Assembly (NCBI GenBank): GCA_036501535.1
Contig: DASYAE010000236.1
Coordinates: 11,468 to 75,467, forward strand
Direction of reading: 5' to 3'
DNA from: DASYAE01 sp036501535
GTDB lineage: Bacteria; Actinomycetota; Actinomycetes; Streptomycetales; Catenulisporaceae
Length of the DNA: 64,000 nucleotides
The notes under the pieces were generated by a model. It was given only the letters and a program-made list of their open reading frames with translations, was not told the DNA's origin and did not search any database. The stretch's first letter is position 1, and each line of letters starts with the position of its first letter. Of the stretch, positions 42,709 through 51,371 are shown piece by piece. Made by a program: the position numbers and the translations under genes.

Positions 42709-43893
42709 CTACTGCGGCTGCTCCAGGACCGCCGGGCCCGCGCCGCGGCCGACCAGCCAGGCCGCCAGCTCCTCGCGCTGCGCCGAGCGGGCGATGTCGA
42801 GCGGCGTCTGGCCCGACCAGGGCGCCGGCCAGTCGAGCTGCGCGCCGTGCTCCAGCAGGTACTGCGCAGCCTCGAGTTGGCCGGCGCGGCAGGCGTTCCA
42901 GAACGCGGTGCTGACCTGCTCCGCCGGCGGAGCCGGGTCGGCCTCGAGGTACTGCCTGATCAGCGCCATCTCGCCCAGTCCCCCGGCGACGGCGATCCCG
43001 GCCCGTGCGCCGCGCTCCCACAGCCGTCGGGCCGCCGCCCACTGCGCGTAACCGAGCGCCGAGGCTATCGGGCCCTCGCCGTTGATCGACGAGCCGGGGT
43101 GTTCGATGTCTGCTCCGGCGTCGAGCAGCGCGTCGATGAGCTCGACGTCGTCGTTGCTGGCGGCCCAGTGCAGCGCGGTCTCGTGGTGCCAGGTGTCCGT
43201 CACGTGCGCGTCGATGTCGGCGCCTGCCGAGACCAGGGCGTTCACCATGGCGACCGGGTTCGGGCGGTGACCGGGGGCGTTGGCGTAGATGTGCAGCAGC
43301 GGCATCGCGTCGATCCGGCACGCCGCCAGGCCCGGGTCGGCGTCGAGCAGCCGGACCACCCGGCCGACGTCGCCGTCCTCGAGCACTGCGACGAGCTCCA
43401 CCGCTGCCGGGCTCTCGGCGGGCAGGTCGCGAGGACGCCCGGCCGGAGTCGGCCCCGATGCTTCGGTGCTGATATTCGTGGCCGGATCGGCAGGCTGCAT
43501 CGGCGAGCCGAACAGGACGAGATTGCCGTCCGGATCGATGTGCGCCACCTCGCGCATCCCGTAGTCCGTGTCGTGTGCCGCGCGGCCCTGCGCCATCCCG
43601 GCCACCTCCAGCTCCGCGGCCATCCCGTCGGCGGACTCGACGCTCACGTACACCCAGGTCGCGGTGCGCTTCGGATCATGCTCCGGCTTCACCGCGAAGT
43701 GCAGCGCGACCCCCTCGCGCTCGCCGATCGCGAACTGCGCCTGCGCCGCCTCCACGCCGCCGACAGCGCCGAACTCGAATCCGAGGCGGCCGTAGTGCTC
43801 GACCGTGCGCGCCATATCAGTGCTCGGCATTCCCGGGGCCACACTGAGCAGCCTGCCCCGCGGCGCCGCGGATCTCCCCGCCGTCCCGCTCAT
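42709..43893 (-). CDS. VOC domain fused to ankyrin repeats
   Basis: The 394-residue protein starts at ATG 43893, overlapping the MarR stop as ATGA. Residues 15-130 form a VOC/bleomycin-resistance-like domain (MARTVEHYGRLGFEFG and REVAHIDPDGNLVLFGSP). A linker of about 35 residues precedes at least five ankyrin-type helical repeats (about 165-390). These include NALVSAGADIDAH, ETALHWAASNDDVELIDALL and EAAQYLLEHGAQLDWP. The VOC half could bind a small hydrophobic ligand and the ankyrin half a protein partner. Fusion of the two is unusual. MarR probably controls it. Confidence 0.85.
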   Translation of the reverse strand: MSGTAGRSAAPRGRLLSVAPGMPSTDMARTVEHYGRLGFEFGAVGGVEAAQAQFAIGEREGVALHFAVKPEHDPKRTATWVYVSVESADGMAAELEVAGMAQGRAAHDTDYGMREVAHIDPDGNLVLFGSPMQPADPATNISTEASGPTPAGRPRDLPAESPAAVELVAVLEDGDVGRVVRLLDADPGLAACRIDAMPLLHIYANAPGHRPNPVAMVNALVSAGADIDAHVTDTWHHETALHWAASNDDVELIDALLDAGADIEHPGSSINGEGPIASALGYAQWAAARRLWERGARAGIAVAGGLGEMALIRQYLEADPAPPAEQVSTAFWNACRAGQLEAAQYLLEHGAQLDWPAPWSGQTPLDIARSAQREELAAWLVGRGAGPAVLEQPQ

Positions 43894-44366
43894 GAATTCG
43901 CTCCCTGATTTCGATCGTTCATCCGCTCTTCCTTGACCTCGGCGAGCGCCACCAGGCCGGCCCGCAGCCCGGCCAGCTGCCGCGGCGAGATCCGCCGGGC
44001 CAGCTCGGCGTCGACCTCGTCGACCGCGGCGTGGATCGCCGCCGCGGCGGCCCTCCCCCGGTCGGTCAGCTCGATCAGCATCCGGCGGCGGTCCGCCGGA
44101 TTGATCTGCCGGGTGAGGTACCCGCGCAGCACCAGGACGTCGACCAACTGGCTCGCCGCCTGCTTGCTGACGTCCAGGCCGCGGGTCATCTCCAGCGCCG
44201 AGACGCCCTGGTTGACCATGCCGCCGAGGACGAAGGGCCCGTTGCGCGGGACGTCCTCGAAGCCGGCGGCGGCCAGCCGCTCGGCGATCGCCAGGGCGTA
44301 CGCGCCCCGCGCGGCGCGCAGCAGGCCGGGGATCGTGGCCACGTCGGTCGAAGTGTGGTCCGGCAT
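43890..44366 (-). CDS. MarR-family regulator
   Basis: The 158-residue protein has the winged helix-turn-helix of MarR (VSALEMTRGLDVSKQAASQLVD and LTRQINPADRRRMLIELTDRG), flanked by dimerisation helices. These proteins respond to phenolic or other small ligands and repress adjacent resistance or catabolic genes. Its stop overlaps the VOC-ankyrin start, making a two-gene operon. Direct repeats at 44396-44423 lie in its promoter. The ligand is unknown, but the VOC half of its partner is a clue that a small hydrophobic compound is involved. Confidence 0.93.
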   Translation of the reverse strand: MPDHTSTDVATIPGLLRAARGAYALAIAERLAAAGFEDVPRNGPFVLGGMVNQGVSALEMTRGLDVSKQAASQLVDVLVLRGYLTRQINPADRRRMLIELTDRGRAAAAAIHAAVDEVDAELARRISPRQLAGLRAGLVALAEVKEERMNDRNQGANS

Positions 44367-44395
44367 GCCAGCACGATACGTTCAGACGGGCCAAA

Positions 44396-44423
44396 CAGTC
44401 AAGAAAGTTGACAGTCAAGAAAG
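44396..44423 (-). promoter_or_regulatory. Direct repeats in the marR promoter
   Basis: CAGTCAAGAAAG occurs at 44396-44407 and again at 44412-44423, 16 bp apart. On the minus strand each copy contains TTGACTG, and the one nearer the gene may be the -35 box, with TATCGT about 17 bp later. The duplication may be the MarR autoregulatory site, although MarR sites are usually palindromic. Confidence 0.5.
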
Positions 44424-44660
44424 CTGTCGAGTGCGGGTGCGCGCATGCGCGCGCCGGATGACCGGATGAATCGGGCCGCCGCTCCCGCCTCGACGAGGGG
44501 CGCGAGAGCGGCGGCGATCCTCGAGTGCCCGCATCGGCCGAGTTCAATCTGTGGATGCGCAGATCCGCAGCTCGGGCGCCTCCACCTGATTTAGAAGGCA
44601 TATATTCGTCATCAGATATATAAGTCGGCGGCATGCGCTCTCACCGGATTCGGCGAGTCC

Positions 44661-45329
44661 ATGGCCGCCACCGCCACGGTGCTGTTCAAGGAGTTCGACG
44701 GCCTCTACGCCTACACGCAGAGCGACGAGATCTCCGTGCTGCTCCCGCAGAGCAGCGCGTTCTTCGGCCGCGGCGTGGAGAAACTCGTCTCCCTCGCCGC
44801 GGCCACCGCGAGCGCCGCGTTCACCGAGGCCGTCGGTCACCGCGCCGCGTTCGACGCGCGGCTGTGGACCGGGGACGGGGTCGAGGACGTCGTCGACTAC
44901 TTCGCGTGGCGCCAGGCGGACGCCGGTCGCAACGCCCTGAGCACCTGCGCCTACTGGGCGCTGATCGGGCAGGGGCTGACGGCGCGGCAGGCGCACGGCC
45001 GGCTGCTCGGCCTCAGGCGCGCGGCCAAGCAGGAGCTCCTGGCCGGCTGCGCGCCCTCCTTCGAGGAGCGGCCGGCCTGGCAGCGGCGCGGCACCGGGAT
45101 CTGGATCGAGACCTTCGAGAAGCAGGCCCACGACCCGAGGGCGCAGCAGGATGTCACGGCCCTGCGCCGGCCCCTGCGCCGCGAGTCCGAGCTGCCCGAG
45201 GGCGCCGCATACCGGGATCTCGTGCAGGATCTGGTCACGCGCTCGACTCGGCCGGCTTCAGCCGCCGCAGCCGGAACGACGGTTGCCGCGGCCGCGGCCG
45301 CGAGTCCGACGACCGCGACGACGGCATAA
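44661..45329 (+). pseudogene. 5'-truncated Thg1-like (tRNA-His guanylyltransferase family) gene
   Basis: The translated frame (about 222 residues) opens MAATATVLFKEFDGLYAYTQ and then SDEISVLLPQ. That is the second catalytic half of Thg1, with the metal-binding Asp in QSDE. EDVVDYFAWRQADAGRNAL and PAWQRRGTG are further Thg1 signatures, and the C-terminus is present. The first ~45-50 residues are missing, including the RIDGR-type segment that carries the first catalytic Asp. The frame is blocked upstream by a TAG at 44592, and no remnant is visible up to there. Unless the start is non-canonical or this is a separate C-terminal protein, 3'-5' polymerase activity should be lost. The last 30 residues are Ala/Thr-rich. 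Confidence 0.7.
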
Positions 45330-45402
45330 GGCCCGCGCGCACCTCGCCGGAGCGCCGTGCCGGATCGCCGACCACAGCTGAGCAGCCGCAGAACGCAGGG
45401 CA

Positions 45403-45445
45403 TGGCAGGGCCCGTGAATCCGTCGCCGATCCACGGGCCCTGCCA
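45403..45445. terminator. Hairpin after the Thg1-like gene
   Basis: A perfect 14-bp stem (45403-45416 with 45432-45445, TGGCAGGGCCCGTG and its complement) encloses a 15-nt loop, about 75 bp after the stop. No T tract. It separates the Thg1 remnant from the GH27 promoter region. Confidence 0.7.
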
Positions 45446-45715
45446 CGGGCGCCGCCACCTGCCCACACTCGGTCCCGGTAACAGCCGCCGCTTGGCGGAC
45501 CCCTGACGTCCGGGGTCTTGACACGTGGTGCCCGCGCTCGTAGGTTTCCCGCCGAGGCAACAATTATCTACATGTTTCAACGATCAATTCAGATGTTGTC
45601 TGTTTGATTTCTTCAGATGCTGTGCGTTCCCTTTGGTGGCGGGGTGCAGGAAGTCGCGGCCTTCGCGCTCGGGGGCGCGTCGTTGCGTCATACCCACCGC
45701 GCTCCGGAGGAGAGT
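45446..45715 (+). promoter_or_regulatory. AT-rich promoter region of the GH27 gene
   Basis: The 387-bp gap from 45330 to 45715 holds no gene that I can see. After the terminator comes an AT-enriched stretch at 45560-45625 that stands out in this genome. TTCAGATG is repeated directly at 45588-45595 and 45612-45619, 24 bp apart. A carbohydrate-responsive repressor site would be expected here, but I cannot assign the family. CGGAGGAGAG at the end is the GH27 ribosome site. Confidence 0.45.
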
Positions 45716-48001
45716 ATGAGCAGACTGTTTCGCGGCCTGATGGCCGCGGTCCTCGCGGCCCCGATGGCCGCCGCGGCCCTGGTGGCCGCCGGCCCGCCCG
45801 CGAGCGCCGAGGCGAACGGGGTCGGCCTGACCCCGGCGCTCGGCTGGAGCAGTTGGAGCTACATCCGGCACGACCCGACCGCCGCCGACATCGAGGCGCA
45901 GGCCGCCGCCATGAAGAGCAGCGGCCTGGCCAAGGCCGGCTTCGAATACGTCAACATCGACGACTTCTGGTACAACTGCCCCGGAAGCCAGGGTCCTGAC
46001 GTCGACCAGTACGGCCGCTGGGTGACGAACGCGACCGAGTTCCCGCCGGGTCCGAACGGCGAGAACGGGATCGAGGTCGTCGCCGACTACATCCACTCGC
46101 TGGGCCTGAAGTTCGGGCTCTACGTCACGCCCGGCATCTCCAAGCAGGCCGTGGCACAGAACACGCCGATCCAGGGCACCGGCTACACCGCGGACCAGAT
46201 CGCCACCACGACCGGCGAGAGTAACTACAACTGCGGCGGCATGGTCGGCATCAACTACAGCGCCCCGGGGGCGCAGGACTTCGTCAACTCGTGGGCGAAC
46301 GAGTTCGCCTCGTGGGGCGTGGACTACGTCAAGATCGACGGCGTCGGCACCAAGGACGTCGGCGACGTGCAGGCCTGGTCCTCGGCCCTGCAGCAGACCG
46401 GCCGGCCGATCCACCTGGAGCTGTCGAACAGCCTGAGCATCTCCGCCGCCTCGACCTGGGCGCAGTACTCCAACGGCTGGCGCACCGGCGGCGACATCGA
46501 GTGCTACTGCGGCGCGAACGGCTCCAGCTATCCGCTGACCGACTGGTCGAACGTCGACTCGCGGTTCAACCAGGTGGCGCAATGGCAGCCCGATGGAGGG
46601 CCGGGCGCGTTCAACGACTACGACTCGCTGGAGGTCGGCAACGGCAGCAACGACGGCCTGACGCCGGACGAGCGACAAACCCAGATGAGCCTGTGGTCCC
46701 TGGCCTCCTCGCCGCTGATCCTGGGCACCGACCTGACCAACCTCGACCCCACCGACCTGTCCTATCTGAAGAACACCGCGGTGCTGTCCGTGGACCAGGA
46801 CGGGATCGACGCCTCGCGGATCGTGGACATGGCCACGCAGCAGGTCTTCACCAAGACCGAGAAGAACGGCGACGTGGTCGTCGGGCTGTTCAACACCGGC
46901 AGCCAGCCGGAGGCCGTCTCGACCACCGCGGCCGCACTGGGCCTGCCCGCCGGGACGGACTACGTGCTGGACAACCTCTGGACGCACAAGGACACGGAGA
47001 GCACCGGCCCGGTCTCCGCGACGGTCGACCCGCACGGCGTCGCGCTGTTCCGGATCACCCCGACACGCAACCCGATCGCCGCGCCGCCGAGCACTTCGAT
47101 CGCGCAGACCGGCCTCGGCACGGTCACCGCGCAGCAGCCGACCACGGCCACCGTCTCGCTGACGAACAACGGCCCGCTGCCGCTGCTGCTGGCGAAGCTC
47201 AACCTGACCGGCCCGAGCGGCTGGACCGTGAAGCCGACCTCGCAGCAGCTCTTCGTGGCCGTGCCGAGCGGCAAGACGGTGCAGACGACGTATCAGGTCA
47301 CTGCGCCACAACCGACGCAGCTGTTCGCGCCGGGCACCGCGACCATCAGCGCGGCGTATACGTGGCCGGGCATAACGCCACAGAAACAGTCGGCGTCGTA
47401 CAGCGTGATGACGGCGACGCCGGTCCAGGCGCCGTACCTGACCTACTCGTCGGCCACTGACGCACCGGCGGCATACGCCCAGGTGGGCCAGCAGTTCGGC
47501 ATCCAGGGCGCCGGATCCGACCTCTACAGCGACGCCGACGCCTACACGACGATCTACCAAGCCGGCGCGGTCGGTTCGGCGTCCACGATCGAGACCGAGG
47601 TGACGTCGCAGACGGACCTGAGCGGCTACGCCAAGGCCGGCATCATCGTGCGCAACGACATGACCGGCAGCGGCACCACGCCCGAGGGCGTGATCCTCTA
47701 CGAGTCGCCGTCCGGCGGGTTCCAGCTGGAGTGGGACAGCAACGGCGGCGACTTCATTACCTCGGTCACCCCGGCGAACGGCACCATCCCGGACAGCCTG
47801 CCGGTGTACCTGAAGCTGGTGAAGTCGGGCTCGACCTACACCGGCTACTACTCGACCGACGGCACCACCTGGAACACGGTCGGCAGCGAGACGCTGCCGG
47901 CGCAGAACGCCACGCAGGACGCGGGCATGTTCGTCGAGTCGCACTCCTCGGGAGCCCCGGGGACGGCGGACTTCAACGGCTTCACCGTGACTTCGCCGTG
48001 A
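45716..48001 (+). CDS. Secreted GH27 alpha-galactosidase-like enzyme
   Basis: The 761-residue protein starts at ATG 45716. A signal peptide ends near residue 34. The GH27 barrel begins LTPALGWSSWSYI and FEYVNIDDFWY. Asp208 in YVKIDG is the nucleophile, and Asp281 in NVDSRF is the acid/base. TTGESNYNCGGMVG gives cysteines typical of the family. After the barrel come the beta sandwich (DVVVGLFNTGSQPEAVST), a NEW3/NPCBM-associated domain (about 465-570), and a concanavalin-like sandwich (about 580-761, with AGIIVRNDMTGSG). It should remove terminal alpha-galactosyl or alpha-N-acetylgalactosaminyl residues outside the cell. Confidence 0.92.
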   Translation: MSRLFRGLMAAVLAAPMAAAALVAAGPPASAEANGVGLTPALGWSSWSYIRHDPTAADIEAQAAAMKSSGLAKAGFEYVNIDDFWYNCPGSQGPDVDQYGRWVTNATEFPPGPNGENGIEVVADYIHSLGLKFGLYVTPGISKQAVAQNTPIQGTGYTADQIATTTGESNYNCGGMVGINYSAPGAQDFVNSWANEFASWGVDYVKIDGVGTKDVGDVQAWSSALQQTGRPIHLELSNSLSISAASTWAQYSNGWRTGGDIECYCGANGSSYPLTDWSNVDSRFNQVAQWQPDGGPGAFNDYDSLEVGNGSNDGLTPDERQTQMSLWSLASSPLILGTDLTNLDPTDLSYLKNTAVLSVDQDGIDASRIVDMATQQVFTKTEKNGDVVVGLFNTGSQPEAVSTTAAALGLPAGTDYVLDNLWTHKDTESTGPVSATVDPHGVALFRITPTRNPIAAPPSTSIAQTGLGTVTAQQPTTATVSLTNNGPLPLLLAKLNLTGPSGWTVKPTSQQLFVAVPSGKTVQTTYQVTAPQPTQLFAPGTATISAAYTWPGITPQKQSASYSVMTATPVQAPYLTYSSATDAPAAYAQVGQQFGIQGAGSDLYSDADAYTTIYQAGAVGSASTIETEVTSQTDLSGYAKAGIIVRNDMTGSGTTPEGVILYESPSGGFQLEWDSNGGDFITSVTPANGTIPDSLPVYLKLVKSGSTYTGYYSTDGTTWNTVGSETLPAQNATQDAGMFVESHSSGAPGTADFNGFTVTSP

Positions 48002-48027
48002 GCTGACACGACCGCCGGGAGACCGGC

Positions 48028-48062
48028 CAGGAGCCCGGGATCACCGCGATCCCGGGCTCCTG
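48028..48062. terminator. Strong hairpin after the GH27 gene
   Basis: A perfect 15-bp stem (48028-48042 with 48048-48062, CAGGAGCCCGGGATC and its complement) encloses the 5-nt loop ACCGC, 27 bp after the stop. It is the best terminator in the window by stem and loop length, although no T run follows. Confidence 0.85.
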
Positions 48063-48216
48063 CGCGCTCCCCGCCGCATCTCCTCCGAGCCTTGACGCGA
48101 CCGCGCGCCGGTCCTAGAGTCCGGCCAAGCAGTCGAGCGGTTAGTAATCTTTCCTAATTCGAATGCACATCGGGTGCGGGCGACGCCGCATCGGGGCCGC
48201 CCGCGAGGAGGAGCCC

Positions 48217-49281
48217 TTGACCAGATTCCGCCGCGCCGCCACAGCCGCCATGGCCGCCGCGACCGCCGCCGTCCTGGCAGCCACCGGATCGGCCGCCCAG
48301 GCCTCGGCCGCCGCAGCCGCGCCGGGCTTCGCGCCGCAGCCGCTGCCGGCGCACATCTTCGCCCCCTACTTCGAGGGCTACACGCCGGACGATCCCGCCG
48401 TGCCGTCGGCCGAGTCCGGTGACAAGTACCTGACGCTGGCCTTCATCCAGACCCCGGCGCCCGGCTCCTGCCAGCTGGACTGGAACGGGAACGCCGCGGA
48501 CCCGATCGCCGAGTCGACGTACGGCGCCGCGATCGCGCGGATCCGTGCGGCCGGCGGCGACGTCATCCCCTCCTTCGGCGGCTACAGCGCCGACCACGCC
48601 GGCGAGGAGATCGCGGACAGCTGCACCGACGTGAAGACGATCGCCGCCGACTACGAGCAGGTCATCACGACCTACCAGGTCACCCGCCTCGACTTCGACG
48701 TCGAGGACTACTCGCAGGACGACCCGGCCGGCATCAACCGGCGCAACGAGGCGATCCGGCTGGTCGAGCAGTGGGCCGCGGCCCGGCACCGGACCGTGCA
48801 GTTCGTCTACACCATCGGCACCAACATGACCGGCCTGGACGTGCCGCAGGGAGTCAGCGTCCTGCAGAACGCGGTGGCCGACCGCGCCCGCATCGACATC
48901 ATCAACATCATGACCTTCGACTACTATGACGGCCTGCCGCACGAGATGGACCGGGACACGGTCACCGCCGCGGACGCCGTGATCCAGCAGCTGCGCTCGG
49001 TCTATCCGGGCAGGAGCGTCTCCGAGCTCTGGCACATGCTCGGCATCACCGAGATGGTCGGCATCGACGACTACGGCCCGCCCGAGGTCTTCACGCCCGC
49101 GGACGCCCTCTTCGTGGAGGGCTGGGCCCGGCGGACCGGCATCGCCGAGCTCTCCTTCTGGGCGCTGGAGCGGGACAACGGCGGCTGCGTCGGGACCGCC
49201 GGCAGCGACAGCCGCTCCGGGGTGGCCCAGTCGACCTGGCAGTTCAGCCACATCTTCGAGCCCTTCAACAGCCGGCGCTGA
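48217..49281 (+). CDS. Secreted GH18 chitinase-like protein
   Basis: The 354-residue protein uses TTG 48217 behind GAGGAGGAG. A signal peptide ends near residue 38 (AQASAAA). PAHIFAPYFEGY opens the barrel, and SFGGYSADHAGEEI gives the SxGG motif. LDFDVED contains the GH18 pattern with Asp159, Asp161 and catalytic Glu163, and the closing strand is ELSFWALERDN. No chitin-binding domain is attached. The compact chitinase-D/actinomycete type fits. It probably hydrolyses chitin or related N-acetylglucosamine polymers outside the cell. Confidence 0.9.
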   Translation: MTRFRRAATAAMAAATAAVLAATGSAAQASAAAAAPGFAPQPLPAHIFAPYFEGYTPDDPAVPSAESGDKYLTLAFIQTPAPGSCQLDWNGNAADPIAESTYGAAIARIRAAGGDVIPSFGGYSADHAGEEIADSCTDVKTIAADYEQVITTYQVTRLDFDVEDYSQDDPAGINRRNEAIRLVEQWAAARHRTVQFVYTIGTNMTGLDVPQGVSVLQNAVADRARIDIINIMTFDYYDGLPHEMDRDTVTAADAVIQQLRSVYPGRSVSELWHMLGITEMVGIDDYGPPEVFTPADALFVEGWARRTGIAELSFWALERDNGGCVGTAGSDSRSGVAQSTWQFSHIFEPFNSRR

Positions 49282-49437
49282 CCGCGCGGCCGCGCATCCC
49301 CGCCGCCCGCGCCGCGCGCCCCGGGCGGCGGGGATCTCCACCGGCCCTCATCGATTTTTCATGGAATTCTCACCGCGCTCGGACACCATGGGTGAGAGGA
49401 AGGAGCTCCGCGAGTGACGCAGTGAGGAACCACCAGT

Positions 49438-49524
49438 ATGGATACTGAGACGGCGGCCTGCAGCCGCGGTGCGCGGGGCATGCGCCCCGGCGCCGGCTCG
49501 GCGGCGCATCCAAGCGGTTCATGA
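49438..49524 (+). CDS. 28-codon upstream ORF overlapping apbE
   Basis: A frame from ATG 49438 reads MDTETAACSRGARG and ends in a TGA at 49522-49524 that overlaps the apbE ATG (ATGA). GAGGAA stands nine bases before its ATG, whereas apbE itself has no good ribosome site. It may be a leader peptide that couples translation to apbE. It has no recognisable motif beyond one Cys, so this is a structural guess. Confidence 0.35.
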   Translation: MDTETAACSRGARGMRPGAGSAAHPSGS

Positions 49525-50519
49525 CAGCCGCCGCGGACTGGAGGGCGCTCGGCTGCGCGGTTCGGCTGGTGGTGACCGACCCGGACCGGCTGCGCGACTG
49601 CCGGGCGGGGCTGGCAGACTGGCTCGACCTGGTCGACCGCTCCTGCAGCCGGTTCCGGCCCGACTCGGAGCTGCTCTCCGTCGACGCGGCGCACGGCCGG
49701 CCGGCCGCGATCAGCCCCCTGCTCGCCGACGCCGTCGAGTCGGCGCTGCGGGCCGCGGAGCAGACCGGCGGGCTGGTCGACCCGACCGTGGGCAACGCGC
49801 TGGCCGAGCTCGGCTACGACCGGGAGTTCGAGCCCATGCACCAGGACCGCGACCAGCACCGCGAGCAGGACCAGGACGCGGAGCCGATCCGCCTGGCCGT
49901 GCGCCGGGTGGCGGGCTGGCGCAAGATCGTGCTCGAACGCGCGTCGCGCACCGGCCACGGCATCGTGACCGTGCCCGCGGGCGTCCGGCTGGACCTCGGC
50001 GCGACCGCGAAGGCCTGGGCCGCCGACCGCGCGGCCGCGGCGCTCGCCGATGCGCACGGCTGCGGCGTGCTCGTCGGCCTGGGCGGCGATGTCGCGACCG
50101 CCGGCCCGGCGCCCGAGGACCCGCGGACCGGCAGGCGCGCGTGGCGGATCACCGTGCGCGAATTGGTCGACGCGCCGACCCCAGGCGAGCGCACGACGCA
50201 GGTGGACCTCGAGTCAGGCGGCCTGGCCACCTCCGGCACCGCGGCACGGCGATGGGTCCGCGGCGGCGTGCGACTGCACCACATCATCGATCCGCGCACC
50301 GGCCTGTCCGCGCAGGGCCCGTGGCGCACGGTCAGCGTGAAGGCCGAGACCTGCCTGGACGCCAACGTGGCGGCGACCTCGGCAGTCGTGCGCGGCGTCG
50401 ACGCGCCGGCCTGGCTCGCCGAGCGTGGCCTGCCCAGCCGGCTGGTCGCCGACGACGGCCGGGTCCGCCTGGTGGCCGGCTGGCCGGAGGAACCGGGCTC
50501 GGACGCCACAGAAGGCTGA
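49521..50519 (+). CDS. apbE: FAD:protein FMN transferase
   Basis: The 332-residue protein has the ApbE fold: LDLGATAKAWAADRAA (the FAD-binding Lys), GGLATSGTAARRW and HHIIDPRTGLSA. ApbE attaches FMN to a threonine in target proteins using FAD and Mg. It is often exported as a lipoprotein, but here no signal or lipobox is visible, so it would act inside or on nascent targets. A charged QDRDQHREQDQD insert lies near residue 120. No FMN-binding domain protein or ferric-reductase-like partner is encoded beside it in this window. The start overlaps an upstream ORF. Confidence 0.9.
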   Translation: MTAAADWRALGCAVRLVVTDPDRLRDCRAGLADWLDLVDRSCSRFRPDSELLSVDAAHGRPAAISPLLADAVESALRAAEQTGGLVDPTVGNALAELGYDREFEPMHQDRDQHREQDQDAEPIRLAVRRVAGWRKIVLERASRTGHGIVTVPAGVRLDLGATAKAWAADRAAAALADAHGCGVLVGLGGDVATAGPAPEDPRTGRRAWRITVRELVDAPTPGERTTQVDLESGGLATSGTAARRWVRGGVRLHHIIDPRTGLSAQGPWRTVSVKAETCLDANVAATSAVVRGVDAPAWLAERGLPSRLVADDGRVRLVAGWPEEPGSDATEG

Positions 50520-50545
50520 GGAACCCGCGCCCGCACGTACGCCCG

Positions 50546-51283
50546 CTAGTCGTCGACGACCAGCCGGATCCCGGCGCCGCGGCCGGTCGCAGATCCCTCG
50601 TACACGCCGTGCCGGCGCGCGCACCGGGCCAGGTCGCGGGCGTGGTGGAACGCGCCGCCGCGGGTCATGTGCCGATCCAGCGCCCAGTCCTCGCTCTCGG
50701 GCACCGCGTCCGGCGCACCGGGGTAGCGGAAGTACTCGTCGCGCAGCCACTCGTCCACGTTGCCGCCGAGGTCGAGGACGCCGAACGGGCTCGCGCCGCG
50801 CAGCAGCGTGCCGACCGGCAGATACGTGTTCAGGCCGAGTTCCCGGGTGTTGGCGCAGCGGCGGTCGTACGTGTCGCCCCACGGGAATTCGCGCGCGTCG
50901 TCGCCGCGGGCCGCGCGCTCCCACTGGAGTTCCGTCGGCAGGTCGACGTGCTGCCCTGTCTCGTCGGTCAGCCATCTGCACAGCGCGACCGCCAGCGGCC
51001 ACGGGACGCCGTCGACCGGGTAGTCGGCCGGTCCGGCGAGCACCGCGGCGCCCGTCGATCCGGCGAACCGGTTCCACAGGCCGATGGTCACCGGGACCCG
51101 GCTGATCCTGAATCCGGGCACCGGAACCACGCTGCGCGGGCACTCCTTGGCCAGCCAGCCCAGCGGGACACCGATGTCCGCGTATGTGGCGTGGACGGCG
51201 TCCAGGGTGTCCGCGGGCGTGCCGCGGACCAGCTCCCCCGCCGGGACCTCCACCCAGTCGACTGCCTCGGGGTGGTCGTCCAT
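50546..51283 (-). CDS. SUMF1-fold protein without FGE cysteines
   Basis: The 245-residue protein has the formylglycine-generating-enzyme fold: WVEVPAGELVRGTP, RISRVPVTIGLWNRFAG, ELQWERAARGDD, GGNVDEWLRDEYF and RGGAFHHARDLARCA. True FGE has two cysteines five residues apart after RGGSW. Here those positions are His and Ala, and the only nearby Cys is elsewhere, so sulfatase activation is unlikely. Similar proteins serve in other oxidative or ligand-binding roles. It converges with apbE, and a DUF885 gene lies upstream on the same strand. Confidence 0.85.
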   Translation of the reverse strand: MDDHPEAVDWVEVPAGELVRGTPADTLDAVHATYADIGVPLGWLAKECPRSVVPVPGFRISRVPVTIGLWNRFAGSTGAAVLAGPADYPVDGVPWPLAVALCRWLTDETGQHVDLPTELQWERAARGDDAREFPWGDTYDRRCANTRELGLNTYLPVGTLLRGASPFGVLDLGGNVDEWLRDEYFRYPGAPDAVPESEDWALDRHMTRGGAFHHARDLARCARRHGVYEGSATGRGAGIRLVVDD

Positions 51284-51371
51284 CCCGTTCTCCGTCCCGC
51301 TCTCTCAGGCTTCGATGATGCTGGTGGGTGCCGCGCCGGCCGGCCCTGCGCCCGGCGCCGGACGACTCCGT

